Part shown: one piece after another, positions 11,652 through 23,100 of the stretch
Layout: each line of letters starts with the position of its first letter
Numbering within the stretch: position 1 is the stretch's first letter
Assembly (NCBI RefSeq): GCF_000001735.4
Contig: NC_003076.8
Coordinates: 5,084,001 to 5,148,000 of the forward strand
Direction: 5' to 3'
DNA: 64,000 nucleotides
Source: Arabidopsis thaliana
Taxonomy: Eukaryota > Streptophyta > Magnoliopsida > Brassicales > Brassicaceae
The notes under the pieces: generated by a model
What the model was told of the DNA's origin: nothing
Databases searched by the model: none
The model's input: the letters and a program-made list of their open reading frames with translations, nothing else
Translations under genes and position numbers: made by a program

Positions 11652-12821
11652 ATGAGAAGACGCAGCAAAAAGATCAAAACCGAGAACAACAGCAATCCAG
11701 AAACGTCGGAAGAGAGAAACAAGTTTGATGAAATCCCTCATGACCTAGTGATCGAGATACTTGAAAGATTGCCTTTGAAATCTGTAGCCAGGTTTCTCAC
11801 AGTATCCAAGTTATGGGCAACAACTATACGCAGTCCAGATTTCAGAAAATCTTACCGGGGTGGATCTTCGTCGGAGCCTCGTACCCTAATCGTTTCCGAC
11901 CTAAATTTTAAGGAACCAAACCCAAAGTTGCATTTCTTCAGGCCGTCTATATCATCACCGTCTTTTCTATCAAGTCTGACATGTCCGTTCACATATCCTC
12001 GGCACGAAGAGTACTATTATCATCATGTTAATGGATTGATAAGCGTTGGATATGGTACAGACCAAATCGTAATTAACCCCACGACTGGAAAATTCATAAC
12101 TTTACCAAGACCCAAAACAAGGAGAAAGCTCGTAATAAGTTTTTTCGGGTATGATTCAGTGAGTGATCAATACAAAGTGTTGTGCATGACGGAAAGACTG
12201 CGTGGCCATCCAGAAGAAGCATCATCTCAACATCAAGTGTACACATTGGGAGCTAAACAGAAATCATGGAAAATGATTAATTGTAGCATCCCTCACCGTC
12301 CTTGGTCGTGGAACGCCGTGTGCATAAATGGTGTTGTGTATTACATTGCTAAAACGGGGGAGGGTATGTTTCGTCGGTGCTTAATGAGATTTGATTTGAA
12401 GTCTGACAATTTGGATCTTTGCACTATTTTACCTGAAGAGATTCAAACAAGTCTACATGATTACTTTTTGATCAACTACAAGGGGAAAGTAGCCATACCC
12501 AATCAACCTAATTTCTATACATATGATGTGTGGGTTATGAATCAGGAAGGTGGAAAAATTGAATGGTTGAAGAATATAACTTTCACTATTAAACCTCGGA
12601 AGGGTTTTGTTCGTTATCTATTCGTCACAGGCACTACTCATACGGGTGAGTTTATTTTGGCACCAACGTCCTATACCGATGAGTTTTATGTCTTCCATTA
12701 CAATCCCGACATGAATAGTTTTAGAAAGATAAGGGTTCAAGCACCCGGAGTTAAGTTTAGTTTTGCTCAGAAAGCTTCAGTTGTTTTTTCGGATCACGTA
12801 GAGAGTGTTTGGTTGTTGTAG
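11652..12821 (+). CDS. F-box protein with F-box-associated domain (At5g15660)
   Basis: A single exon encodes 389 residues. A basic N-terminus (MRRRSKKIK) precedes an F-box at about residues 26-66 (DEIPHDLVIEILERLPLKSV). An F-box-associated type 3 region follows, with recognisable blocks HHVNGLISV, INPTTGKFITLPRP, FFGYDSVSDQYKVLCM and GEFILAP. Members of this large Brassicaceae family act as substrate receptors of SCF ubiquitin ligases through SKP1-like partners; the substrate is unknown. It is the only intact copy of the local cluster. The ATG chosen lies in a block, GCGATCGATCATGA, also conserved before the ATG of the copy at 15595. I recognise the family with high confidence; expression cannot be judged. 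Confidence 0.9.
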   Translation: MRRRSKKIKTENNSNPETSEERNKFDEIPHDLVIEILERLPLKSVARFLTVSKLWATTIRSPDFRKSYRGGSSSEPRTLIVSDLNFKEPNPKLHFFRPSISSPSFLSSLTCPFTYPRHEEYYYHHVNGLISVGYGTDQIVINPTTGKFITLPRPKTRRKLVISFFGYDSVSDQYKVLCMTERLRGHPEEASSQHQVYTLGAKQKSWKMINCSIPHRPWSWNAVCINGVVYYIAKTGEGMFRRCLMRFDLKSDNLDLCTILPEEIQTSLHDYFLINYKGKVAIPNQPNFYTYDVWVMNQEGGKIEWLKNITFTIKPRKGFVRYLFVTGTTHTGEFILAPTSYTDEFYVFHYNPDMNSFRKIRVQAPGVKFSFAQKASVVFSDHVESVWLL

Positions 12822-13130
12822 GAGAGACATGGTTTTGATACCCATAATCATCAGTATCGAACCTTGGAAGAGTTTATTGCGTTTGGATAATTTACACATT
12901 AGAGGCTCTACTCATACGGCTACGGGAGAGTTTATTTTGGCACCACGGTTCTATTCTGATGATCTTAATGTTATCCATTTCAATCCCGACACGAATAGTT
13001 TTAGAAGCACTAAGGTTGAAGTATACGAAGACTATGAGTGAAAGCGTCATGGTACAAGAGCAATGGTTTTTCGGGATTACGTAGTCTTAAGTTTTTCTAG
13101 GAGAGACAGTTTCATGTTTTGATACCTATC
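12822..13130 (+). pseudogene. Duplicated 3' fragment of an F-box gene
   Basis: Just past the stop of the intact F-box gene, an open stretch to 13041 repeats its C-terminal part: THTATGEFILAPRFYSDD then FNPDTNSFR, against THTGEFILAP and YNPDMNSFR upstream. The 3' tail containing GGATTACGTAG and AGGAGAGACAGTTTCATG follows at about 13073-13117. It has no F-box or start of its own and is a tandem partial duplication. A read-through or alternatively spliced 3' end of the upstream gene is possible but unsupported. Confidence 0.75.
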
Positions 13131-13436
13131 GTATTTGAAATGTTTGCATTGATAGACCCTTTTTTAGGGAAATTTTTGTCACTTCATTGCTTAATTTAGT
13201 TAAACCAGTTGGATTTGTCTACTTTCTTTTCTCCTTTTACAACTATTATTTATTTCATCTGTTTTAGGACATGCTTTATATGAATGAATCATTTATCATT
13301 TATCAATCATTTAGTATCTAAAAGAGTTTATGCTCTTTGATATATCTACGAAGAATAATACTAAGGTGGGAGTCAATGTTTGAAATATTGATAAGCCGGA
13401 AGACGTAAGTAAGGGCTTGATTGGTTCTCCCTCTGC

Positions 13437-13463
13437 CACCCGCAAACGCTGCGTTTGCGGGTG
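13437..13463. repeat. Perfect 13-bp-arm hairpin in the left subterminal region
   Basis: CACCCGCAAACGC is followed by a single T and its exact reverse complement GCGTTTGCGGGTG. It sits 24 bases inside the left end of the Harbinger-like element. Subterminal repeats of this kind are usual transposase-binding or structure-forming regions; the role here is inferred. Confidence 0.8.
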
Positions 13464-13694
13464 ATAGCGGTTATTAGCGGTTGGCACCAATCATAGAAAC
13501 CGCTAGATACCGCTTCGGACCGCTCGAAATCGCCAGATTTCAAAAGCTCCTTCCCGCAAGCATTTGCGGTTGCGGGCGGTAGCGGTTAAGTTAAAAAAAA
13601 ATATTAATTAATTAAAATAATTATGTCTTCCACCCAAACCTTATACTTATTCTTATCAGAAAACCCTAATCAATGAAACCCTATTCTCTCAATT

Positions 13695-14185
13695 ATGGCA
13701 TCCACCCAAACTGACAAAAATCAAAGTCAAAATCAAGAATCAAACGTACGTATGATCTATCCTTTCATCCATTCATTAGCTAGTGTAATTCTCGGAATAT
13801 TTCATGGCATCGTTGTTTTTTTTTATTTTGTTTTTTTTTGAGTTTTTTGATTGAATACATGTTTTGATTTGTTTTCTCGATTAGAAAATCATTTGGTCAA
13901 ACGAGACCACATTTGCGTTACTTCAACGGGTTATTGTGGAGAAATAAACGGAAGAATCCAAAGACCCCAAAATCAGATTTCTAAGTGATGTTCAAAAAGA
14001 AAATATTCTTAAGAATATTAACGTTTGGAAAAAATTTGAGTTGGAGATGTGTTAAAAATCGTTTGGATATCTTGAAGAAACTTTATCATATGTATAGAGG
14101 CAATCCGGAAAACCCGCGAGTTCAACGTTATTTACAGTTTATCACACTACTTGATGCAATTTTTGGTGATGTACCAAATGCATAA
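13695..14185 (+). pseudogene. Decayed Myb/SANT-like transposon ORF1
   Basis: An ATG at 13695 opens MASTQTDKNQSQNQESN and reaches a GT donor. After an apparent intron ending near 13884 the frame reads IIWSNETTFALLQRVIVEK and then a stop. In another frame, 13985-14185 reads SWRCVKNRLDILKKLYHMY and on to GDVPNA. The combination W...E...(16 or so residues)...VKNRL..LKK is the pattern of the Myb/SANT-like domain in plant Harbinger ORF1 proteins. Stops and frame changes show it is not functional. It supports the class given to the surrounding element. Confidence 0.6.
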
Positions 14186-14536
14186 AGTATTAAACTTTTT
14201 CTTACAAAATTTATTTATTTTTGAATTTTTAGTTTTATTTATGGTTTTAATTATTAAGTATGTTTAATTTTTCAAATATTATCAATTTATCATAATAATA
14301 TATTGTATTTTTTTTCTTTTAATAGTAATATATTATATTTATTTTGGTTATTTTTTATTTAATTACTATCGCACCCGCTGGTTTACCAGTCATAAAACTC
14401 CCGCAAACGCACCCATAACCAAACGCTCAACCAGTCGTTCAAAACACTTGATAACGCTTGAAACCGCAACCGCCCGTTTCCGCAAACTCCCGCAACCGCA
14501 ACCGCACCCGCTGCGTTTAAACCAGTCAGGCCCTAA

Positions 14537-15407
14537 GTGATGCATCTTGACTAAATAAAATTTATGTTAAATTACAAAAGTTGTCGATATAACAGCCGAT
14601 TTGTCTATACTACTAAGGCCAGGACTTAGTAGTTGCGTTGATTCCTCTATATCATGTGTATGTCCGTTCCCATATCAGGTACCATTCTCATTATGTTAAT
14701 AACTTGATTGTGGTCAAAAGCAAATCATAATTTTAATGACTTTATTAAAGTATGAATCCAATAACTCGAGATTTATGAAGATTTTAAATTACATTTTACA
14801 AATCAAAATCTAATAACATTAAACTTTAACAGAGTCTTATAAAATCTTAATTGAATAACACAAGATTTTTTAACATTTCAAGTCACTAAAAATCCATATA
14901 AATCACAAACCAATAACACCTTTTAGTTAAAAATACAGAAATCCAAATCTCATGGTTTAAGGTGAGATTTGAATTAATTTTACAAAAATCATATGAACTT
15001 CCCTAAAATTATCAAAATCATTTAAAAACTCAAGAAACTCAAATCACTTTAAATTCTAATTTGAATACACGCCCTTTCTAAGTTTCAATATAAAAGAGCA
15101 CTTGCTTTTCCGGATTACGTAGAGAGTCTTAGGTGTTTAGTAGGAGAGGCAGTTTCATGGCGTTGATCTCTCTTTTTTAACTTTGGTTGATTACTCTATT
15201 GATTACTTACTCTTATTTCACAAACAATCTTACCTCTTTTTATAAAATCATTCGGACTTTGTCTCCTTGCTTCTGGGGTATTATTGACACTATAGTTTCT
15301 GTCTACCAAAACGAGTTCGTGATAACATTATTATACATATGAAAAGAGGTCATGATTTAATCCTCAACCCAATCCCACAAAAGGTATAAAGATGCATATA
15401 TATACGT
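14537..15407. other. AT-rich spacer with an orphan F-box 3' tail
   Basis: Mostly A/T-rich DNA with no gene. At about 15107-15165 the string TTTTCCGGATTACGTAGAGAG and the following AGGAGAGGCAGTTTCATGG match the 3' end of the F-box copies at 12784 and 16736. No F-box body lies before it, so it is the remnant of a lost copy. Confidence 0.55.
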
Positions 15408-15435
15408 GAAGACGGGACCCGGGTACGTAAATCCA
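15408..15435 (+). repeat. Shared upstream block of F-box copies, copy 3
   Basis: GAAGACGGGACCCGGGTACG and then TAAATCCAC, related to the blocks at 10617 and 11528. It lies about 185 bases before the ATG of the third F-box copy. Confidence 0.55.
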
Positions 15436-15594
15436 CTTTACCAGTCGGGTATAGATATGTAGGTTCAAAAAAAGCGCATTGGTTATACCTTGTCTCCATA
15501 TTTATAAGTTTTAAATTATTACTATATACTCAGCTGGAAAAAAAGCATACAAAAGACAGAGAAATCTAGGGTTTCGAAACCAGAGCGATCGATC

Positions 15595-16780
15595 ATGATG
15601 AGAAGACGCAACAAAAAGACCAAAACCGTGATCAGCAATCCAGAAACGTTGGAAGAGAGAAACAAGTTTGATGAAATCCCTCATGACCTAGTGATCGAGA
15701 TTCTTGGGAGATTGCCTGCCAAATCTGTAGCTAGGTTTCTCACAGTATCCAAGTTATGGGCAACTAGTATCCGCAGTCTAGATTTCATCAAATCTTACCC
15801 GCTTGGATCTTCGTCGAAGCCTCGTACCTTAGTTGCTTCTAGTGAACCAGATCTCAATATGGAACACCACGAATGATACTTCTTCTCGCAGTCTTCCTCA
15901 TCAACGTCTCTTGTATCACGTGTGAGTGTGACATGTCCGCTCCCATATTACTATGATCATCACTAATATCATCATGTTAATGGGTTGATAATCATTGGAC
16001 ATGGTCCAGAGCAAGTCGTGGCTAACCCTAGCACAGGTCGAACCATACCTTTACCAAGAGTCAAAACCAGGAGAACGATAGCAACAAGTTTTTTCGGGTA
16101 TGATTCTGTTAGTGATCAATACAAAGTGTTGTGTATGACGGTAAAAGCGTATGGTGATCTGAGGGATGAGTCATCTCAACATCAAGTATTCACATTGGGA
16201 GCTAAAAAGAAATCATTCAGAATGATAGATACTAGTATTATTCCTCACCGTCCTTGCTCTAACGGTGTGTGCATAGATAGTGTTGTGTATTATGTTGCTA
16301 AAACGGGGGCGGGAATGTTGCATCTATGCATAATGAGATTTGACTTGAGTTCTGAAATATTGGATCTTTTTACTAGTTTGCCTCAAGAGATTCGACCTCC
16401 AAGTTGAATTATTGAGAATTTGATAAACTACGAGGGGAAACTAGCCATACCAACGGAAACTACTTCATATACATATGTTGTGTGGGTTATAGATCAGGAT
16501 TCTGAAAAACATGAATGCTTGAAGAAATTAACTTTCAGTATTGAACCAGCTTGGAAGAATTCATTTGTTAATCTACGCCTCATAGGCTACACTACTCATA
16601 CGTGTGAGTTTATTTTGCATCACCACACTATAATTATGAGATTTATGTCTCCCATTGCAATCCCGACACGAATAGTTTTAGACGCACTAAGGTTGAAGCA
16701 TCCGCAGCGTTCAAGTTTCCTTTTATAAGAGCAATGGTTTTTCCGGATTACGTAGAGAGTGTTAGGATGTTGTAGGAGAG
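15595..16780 (+). pseudogene. F-box protein copy with in-frame stops (At5g15670)
   Basis: This copy is closely related to the intact gene at 11652 along its whole length: basic start, F-box (DEIPHDLVIEILGRLPAKSV), FFGYDSVSDQYKVLCM and THTCEFIL. The same frame carries three stops: TGA at 15874-15876, TAA at 15964-15966 and TGA at 16405-16407. A frame change follows near 16620 in the segment matching GEFILAP. The first open part encodes the F-box alone, 93 residues. A shortened F-box-only protein could in principle be made, or an intron might skip some stops, but I see no convincing splice pair. Annotations that call it a putative F-box gene exist in my memory; the sequence favours a young pseudogene. 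Confidence 0.75.
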
Positions 16781-16797
16781 GCAGTTTCATGCTGTAT

Positions 16798-16840
16798 AAT
16801 ACTCTCTTTATAAAACTTTAGCACTTATAAAGAGAGTATT
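16798..16840. repeat. Perfect 16-bp inverted repeat with 11-base loop
   Basis: AATACTCTCTTTATAA at 16798-16813 is followed by 11 bases and its exact complement TTATAAAGAGAGTATT at 16825-16840. It lies just past the 3' tail of the F-box pseudogene. It could be a tiny foldback element or a transcript 3' hairpin. No other copy was noticed in the window. Confidence 0.8.
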
Positions 16841-16883
16841 CATTCGACGACTCTAATGTACAAAATCGAGGATGTAATTGTAC

Positions 16884-16936
16884 ATTACAATTCACGATTA
16901 CAATTCACGACTATACGTGCACATTACAATTCACGA
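16884..16936. repeat. Short repeat ATTACAATTCACGA, three copies
   Basis: ATTACAATTCACGA occurs at 16884-16897, 16897-16910 and 16923-16936. The function is unknown. Confidence 0.75.
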
Positions 16937-17187
16937 TTTTGGTTGACTTCACTATCTATTAGTTCTTTATGTTTTCACAATTTCACAGAAAAAAACTCTG
17001 ATCATAATAAAGTAACAAATAAAACTTTCCTTCTTACATGTCTGGAATACATTGGACTCTACTAACCGCGATCATACAAGTTAGTTGCTACGACACCAAA
17101 CTATTCACACACAGACACATTGCTTCTTTAAAACTTCTGGAAAGCATACAAATTACCAAAAATAAATTCAAAACTTTACTGAAAATG

Positions 17188-20100
17188 TTACATGTTTGCG
17201 ATCGTTGTGACAAAAGGTACCAATCTTCTGTAATCTCTTCTTCCTAGAGCGCAATTATCAAGAACCCGACCCAACATTAGCCTTGTGTTCTGTAAAGCCA
17301 CATCTCTCGGAGGTATCCCTGACTCTGCCGCAGCTGCACCAAGAGGGAAAGGTTGCGACATTGTTGCAGCCATCATTGCGTACTGAAGAGGTCCGCTTCG
17401 GGCTTTAAATGAAGTCTGAGGTACAAGCGTTTTCTCATCAGTCCCGTTTTCAGAGTAACTCGAATCCTGAGGGTGGGATCCACCGGTGCCCCCTTGTACC
17501 GGGCTGCAGCTCTGAAGAAGAGCTTCGAGAACACTCAATGCCTCCCAACACAGAGTGCTTTCGACTAGCTGTGAAACAATTGTGTACATGTGGGGACTCT
17601 GCGAAGCATCCATGGGAGTGTGTTGGAGCAATGCCTTGAGCATAAGTAATATGACTCGTTGGTAATCCACTGGTCCTTTTTTTAGCAGTCTTAACAAGTG
17701 ACCGAAAGCTAAAGCTGAGTGTTTCGGGAACCATTTGTTGCAGAGCAGAGGAGAGACACATGCAAGGAGATTTTCAACTCTTTTAATCTCGCCACGAGCA
17801 TATGCGACAAAAACAGTCGCTAATTCATCGAGTGATTTTGCCCGACACCAGACAGCAATGTTAGATGCCACAGAACATGCCTTTTGATATTGCTGCTGGA
17901 GTGGTAACGCAGAAACCATGACTTGGTCTTGGGTCAGCTGCAAGCAAAGCCAAGGAAGTAGACCTGTGATATGCATAAGGAGTCTTGTCTCAGCATCGCC
18001 AAATATAGAGTCACATGAAGGCACTGTAATCCTTGATAGGACCTCAATAGAGAACTCGTGGCTAACAGTAGACATCAGTCCTTTGAGGACAAGAGGTTGT
18101 ACACCTTCGAACTTTGGAAGAGTTCCACTTGACGGCGGCATCTCGTACCCTCTAGATTCTGACCTTTGGAATTCCCCCAAATCATTAGTGTTGAATTCAT
18201 CCCGAGGCATACTTGACAAGAGTACATTTTCAGTTGTTTTGTCACGAAATGATAGCCGGTCAATAATACGGGAGAAGAGCTCAAGAACCTGGCAATAGAC
18301 ATGGACGAAGTCTGTGTGCATCATGGCGACACAGCCCCAGAAGAGCTGTGGGTAGAGTATGACTTTCTCTGGCTCCATGTTCTCTACCATGACCTGTAGC
18401 GTCAGAAGGATTTCCATAATAAAACCCAAAACTGGAGGAATGGGATTGCTAAGACATCGATGAAGACAGCGTAGAAGGGAGACACATGCATCACTTGTCA
18501 CACTTGGGCGTAGCGCACGGTATATTTGGTGTGACCGACATGCTAGATGTCTTGACGTGCATTCCATAGCCCATTTGAGAGCTTCAGTTCCCCAAGTTTC
18601 TCGAAGATCTCCTTGGAAGAATATAGCATCAACCATACTCTGAACAAGTGCAGACAAAAGAGCGGCACTAGGAAGATCTGTTCTCACAACCGTTGGATCT
18701 TCATTCTCCCACATCATGCTTCCTCGTTTTGATTGCACATACTTAATTAAACTCACAACCTGTTGTTTGTTCTCTCCATCGCTGTTTTCCACCTCATATA
18801 GCTCCAAATGCCGACCCGCTAGTGAGTACAATAAATTCACAAGTAAATGTTGACAATGCTCTAGCACAATGTCTTCAGAGCTATCCATCGAAACAAAAGT
18901 GACGTGGAAGAGCAAAGGCAGATGTTCCCTAAAATCTTCATCATTCTCATATGCGATTTCTGCAAGAAGAATCAGAGCTATGTCAGCATGAGTGAGTGAG
19001 TGCTGTTGATGTCCCTGCAAGGCTGATTGAAGTTCCTTTGCATTGACGCCGTGCATTGCGATCCCTGAATGCAACACATCTTCTCCAGAATTTGGTGTAT
19101 CTATGAGGTAATCTCCGCTATCACGTGAGACATGGCGACTCCTCAAACTTCCTGTAGAGCTACGAACTCCCATTAAAGGTCCTGATGCATTCACCAATGA
19201 TGGCAGGAGCTGACCAGAACGACCAGTAGCTACAGGAACAATATTCAACTCAGGAGGCATTGGACTTAAAGGCCCAGAAGCACTTCGCCCAGTCATCCCT
19301 GCTGTTCTCCAGCTTAGGCTTCCACTTGTATTCCTAAGGGGACCATCAAGGGAGCCTCTGACAAGAAGTGGTGACATATGTGGTTGGCTGTCTGCAACTG
19401 AAACAACTTGAGGTGCTGTGGCAGGTCCCTGAGAGAACTCCAGCACAAAGTTTCCATTGGAATCACCCCGGTTTGCACTATAACCAATGGGTTCAATACT
19501 GTCTTCCAGCATCCGCTGTGACAGTTGGTAAACCAGGTGATCAATAGTACGCTGAGGACATATTCGTGCGAGGTACAAACTTACACGCTTAGCAACTGAA
19601 AAATATGTAGCAAATGCACCAGTTATTTCGGCAGATGCATTTGAATCACAGTCCTCAATTCCCTTTGTGATCAAGAAATCCAATACAGGGCTGATGTTTC
19701 TGGGCTTACTAGCAATGGTACTCCAAAGTTTTTCAATTTCATCAGGGAATTGATCCCCGTGTCGCCATGTCACATAGTAAAGACTTTTTAGTAATCTTTC
19801 ACTCCAACCCGAATCCTTGAGTTTCCAGAAATTAAGGTTCTCAATCCATGGAGCCATACAGGTCAAGACCTGATGCTGAGCAATTATATCAACAGCATCA
19901 AGCTGACGCTGCATAATTTCTTCACAAAGCAGCTGGCTTAACTCCGGATGATCCTTGGCGAGTTTGCAGGAGAGCTTGTATTGGAACTGTTGATATGAAT
20001 CTGGAAGATTACCTACAACTGCTGCTCTATAGCCTCCTGAACCTTCTATACCATCCTCAGCCCACTCACGCATAGAAAGTGTCTCAAGCATTTGAAGAGC

Positions 20101-23100
20101 ATCATCGCGAATTTGTCTAGATGGATCGACTACCTTGTAGAGAATTAGACTTAAGAGCCTCTGGATTTCACATTTTGGTATTTCTTGTCGCATGTAAACC
20201 TCAGCCAACACACTGAAGTACCCATCAGCTATAGCCGCATCAGAGTAGTAACACTGGGAAAAGTACAGATGAATTAGGTCATGCAGTTTAGAAGAGTCTA
20301 ATCAAGGATGTAGTCAAACAGATGAGCAAAGCATAGAAGTGAAAAAAGCTTATTAAGAGAATTCAGATGCTTAAACTGGAGCTAATAAAACAAAACTATC
20401 TGATACGGAACCATCACTGCATGGATAAGTTGTCATCATTGGTCAAGATTTATCAAACATCTGACCTAGTAATTACCAAGACGACAGTATAATTAAACAC
20501 AACTTCCATGCATTCAGTCAGATAGAACATTACCTGATCAATGCAGGCAGGAAAGAGATCCAAGTTTGTAAGTAGAAGATTCTTCAGGGCCAATTTTGCC
20601 AACGCAACACGTTGATGACCACCTCTATGCCTATCACGACCTGTTGTCCCTCGTCCACCTTCTCCCGTGTATTTGGAGTAAGATGGAGTTCTTGGATCAG
20701 CAGGCGAGTAACCAAAAGGGACCCTGGGAGCAGGCTCAATGAACAAACTATTTATCCAAGATATCACACGGCCGCTCATTTTTCTTGCATTGTCATCAAA
20801 ACACGGTCCATAAAGAAGGGAAGCCATTGCATTCAATGAGGCCCACTGGATGGCTTCAATTTGCTCATTCAGTTCCTTGTCAAAAGAAATCTTGTCTACA
20901 GAATCTTTGGACCGGTTATGCTGTGAGGTCTTATAGCGCTCTACTTCACGGCGATAATCACTAACACCATCCTGTCCCCACGTATTTCCAGTGTCATCGG
21001 ACCAGGAAAGAAGCAGATCGAATAGACGTTTCCTACTTCTAACATCAAACTTCTCTGATTTTGATTCAACAAATTCAGGGGCAAGGAATCTTAAAACAGA
21101 CGCAAGTGCATATCGCAGAGGCTGCATGTCCTGAAAGCTTTCATGAGGTGCCAACGATATTTGTCTTGTTGAATCTTCAATGAACCGCAGATAATGGAGG
21201 CGGAAAACTGGTTTACGAGCAAGCATTCCAGGCCAGACATTCTCAGACACTGTTCGATATATATTAGAGACATGAACACGGAGGTCCTCTCTTCGACCTC
21301 CTTTTTGGATCTGCATTCATATCATAGGAACACATCGTTTTAGCGTCAAGTCTCAATATTAATCACCCAGCTGTAAATCAATGTAACAAAAATGGTGAAG
21401 AGGAATCCAACGGTCATTAATTTCATATTCAGGGAAAAACTTAGTAATTCGACATCCGTAGCAGCCCATGTGTGAGAAAATACTGGATACTTCCGTTCCC
21501 TCAACTCTAATGATTCAAAATGAAGCTCAATAAAGACACATAGAGGTACAAATAATGGCAATGACTTCTAGTACTTTTCATCCATGAGATTTCCCTTACT
21601 TGTTCTCCCCTTTTTTTATTCATTTGCTTAGGTAAGTTTTGTAATGAATCTATAGTGATAATGAGTACAACCGTAAATCTGTGCAGCCCAGCAGCATAGT
21701 GAATGCTGTAGGATTTCCAGGTATAATTCTGAAAGAAAGTATTCTACATTGTTTTACAATTTGACAAGTATATACCTTCCACTTTGGCTTCGTCTCTGTC
21801 TCTGATGAAATCTCCTCCATGAAAGATGCAAGCTCGCTAAACATAATTTCACATGCTTCCAAATGAGAGCGCCCGAGAGCCATAGTTGCAGCATGCTACA
21901 TGCAAGGAAGTATAACGTAAAGATTGTAAAAACTTATCTAGGAGAAAAAATTCAACCAAAACCACATTAACCTAACAAGACAAGTAGGTTTAAAAGACTG
22001 ACAAAACTACCAACTTCAGACTAAAAATGCAGAGACACAAAAACAACTTACGTTGTGGGTCTCTGACCCAAATCTAAGATAAGGGAAAATAAGGTGGTAC
22101 ATGTCTCTGGTTGATGCAATGCTACCCGCATCTTTGCCATCAGGTGGACACGAACACACAAACATAGCATACAGAAGCCATTGATCCAGTTTGTTATCTG
22201 TATCTTGTGACTGGTTTGCCTTTCCACCAAACTCAACAGGTGTAATATGGGCCAGGCGGTGCATAATTTCAGACCTGGAAATGAAAAGGGCACTTTAGTT
22301 TCCTTCATGTTATTAAGAATAGCAAAAGAGTTATGGCAATAAAATGAGACAAAAAAATTCTTCCTAAATTTTAAAATTCCCACAGTAAAGTGAAATTTAT
22401 TTGCACGTTATACTAGGGCATGAATTTTACTGAAGGATTGTTGATCCATAAAGCCTACTTTACTTTTTTAATCTTTATAGACTGGTAGGACAGCGTTGAC
22501 GGTCAGAGAAGACTCAAGAAAACACACCAAGGATGATGTAGTTAGGAAAATATACTTGGAGCAAACACACTAAAGATAATGCAGCTAAGAAATATACTTA
22601 CTTGGCTTCTTGAACAGAGCGTGGGCAGAGCTCAGCAGCATATTTAACAAGCTCGCTGAGACATCGACCCCATTTGTTTTTATCAAGGCTCTCAAAGATA
22701 ATGGATTGAAGAGTCACATCAGAAGGAATGGCATCGGAATCTCGTCTTAAATCAAAAGGACGGGCAGAATCCCAATAGCAACTTTGAACAATATCATCCT
22801 ATTATGTGAAAGAAATAAAGGATACAAATCTTAATTTTCTATAAAGCCAGACGGTTTTAAACCATAATCAACCAAAAGGCTAAAAAGCCTCTGAAATGGT
22901 GAGATCTACACAGAAGCTACTTACCCCATGTTCTTCCAAGACATCGATCATGTATATGGGTTCAGCTTCAAATTTCATAACATGGTCTGGGTGCTCTTGA
23001 ATCATGAGATCCCGAATATCATTTCTCAAAGCACGTACACATCGTAATAATTCTAGGGCAGTGTGCCGAATCTGACTGTCGACTGAACTAAGAAATATTA

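Larger units (their letters stand above)
13410..14536. mobile_element. PIF/Harbinger-like DNA transposon, non-autonomous, with TAA duplications
   Basis: The element proper is 13413-14533 (1,121 bp). Its left end reads GGGCTTGATTGGTT. The complement of its right end reads GGGCCTGACTGGTT, matching at 12 of 14 positions. TAA directly flanks both ends (13410-13412 and 14534-14536), the target duplication typical of PIF/Harbinger and Tourist-like elements. GC-rich subterminal regions carry repeated GCGGT and ACCGC motifs and a perfect hairpin. The interior is AT-rich and carries a decayed reading frame resembling a Myb/SANT-like ORF1. No DDE transposase is present, so the element would depend on another copy to move. 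Confidence 0.8.

Noticed and set aside
13410..14536. Classing the 1.1-kb element as a hAT transposon
   Set aside because: An 8-bp duplication can only be forced with mismatches (TAAGTAA against TAAGTGA), whereas TAA is exact on both sides, the ends fit Harbinger TIRs, and the interior fits a Myb/SANT ORF1.
18075..18302. Several 75 to 126-codon frames within the last exon of the Furry-like gene (for example 17918-18298 plus strand)
   Set aside because: They overlap a 1,007-codon conserved coding exon in other frames and show no family similarity.
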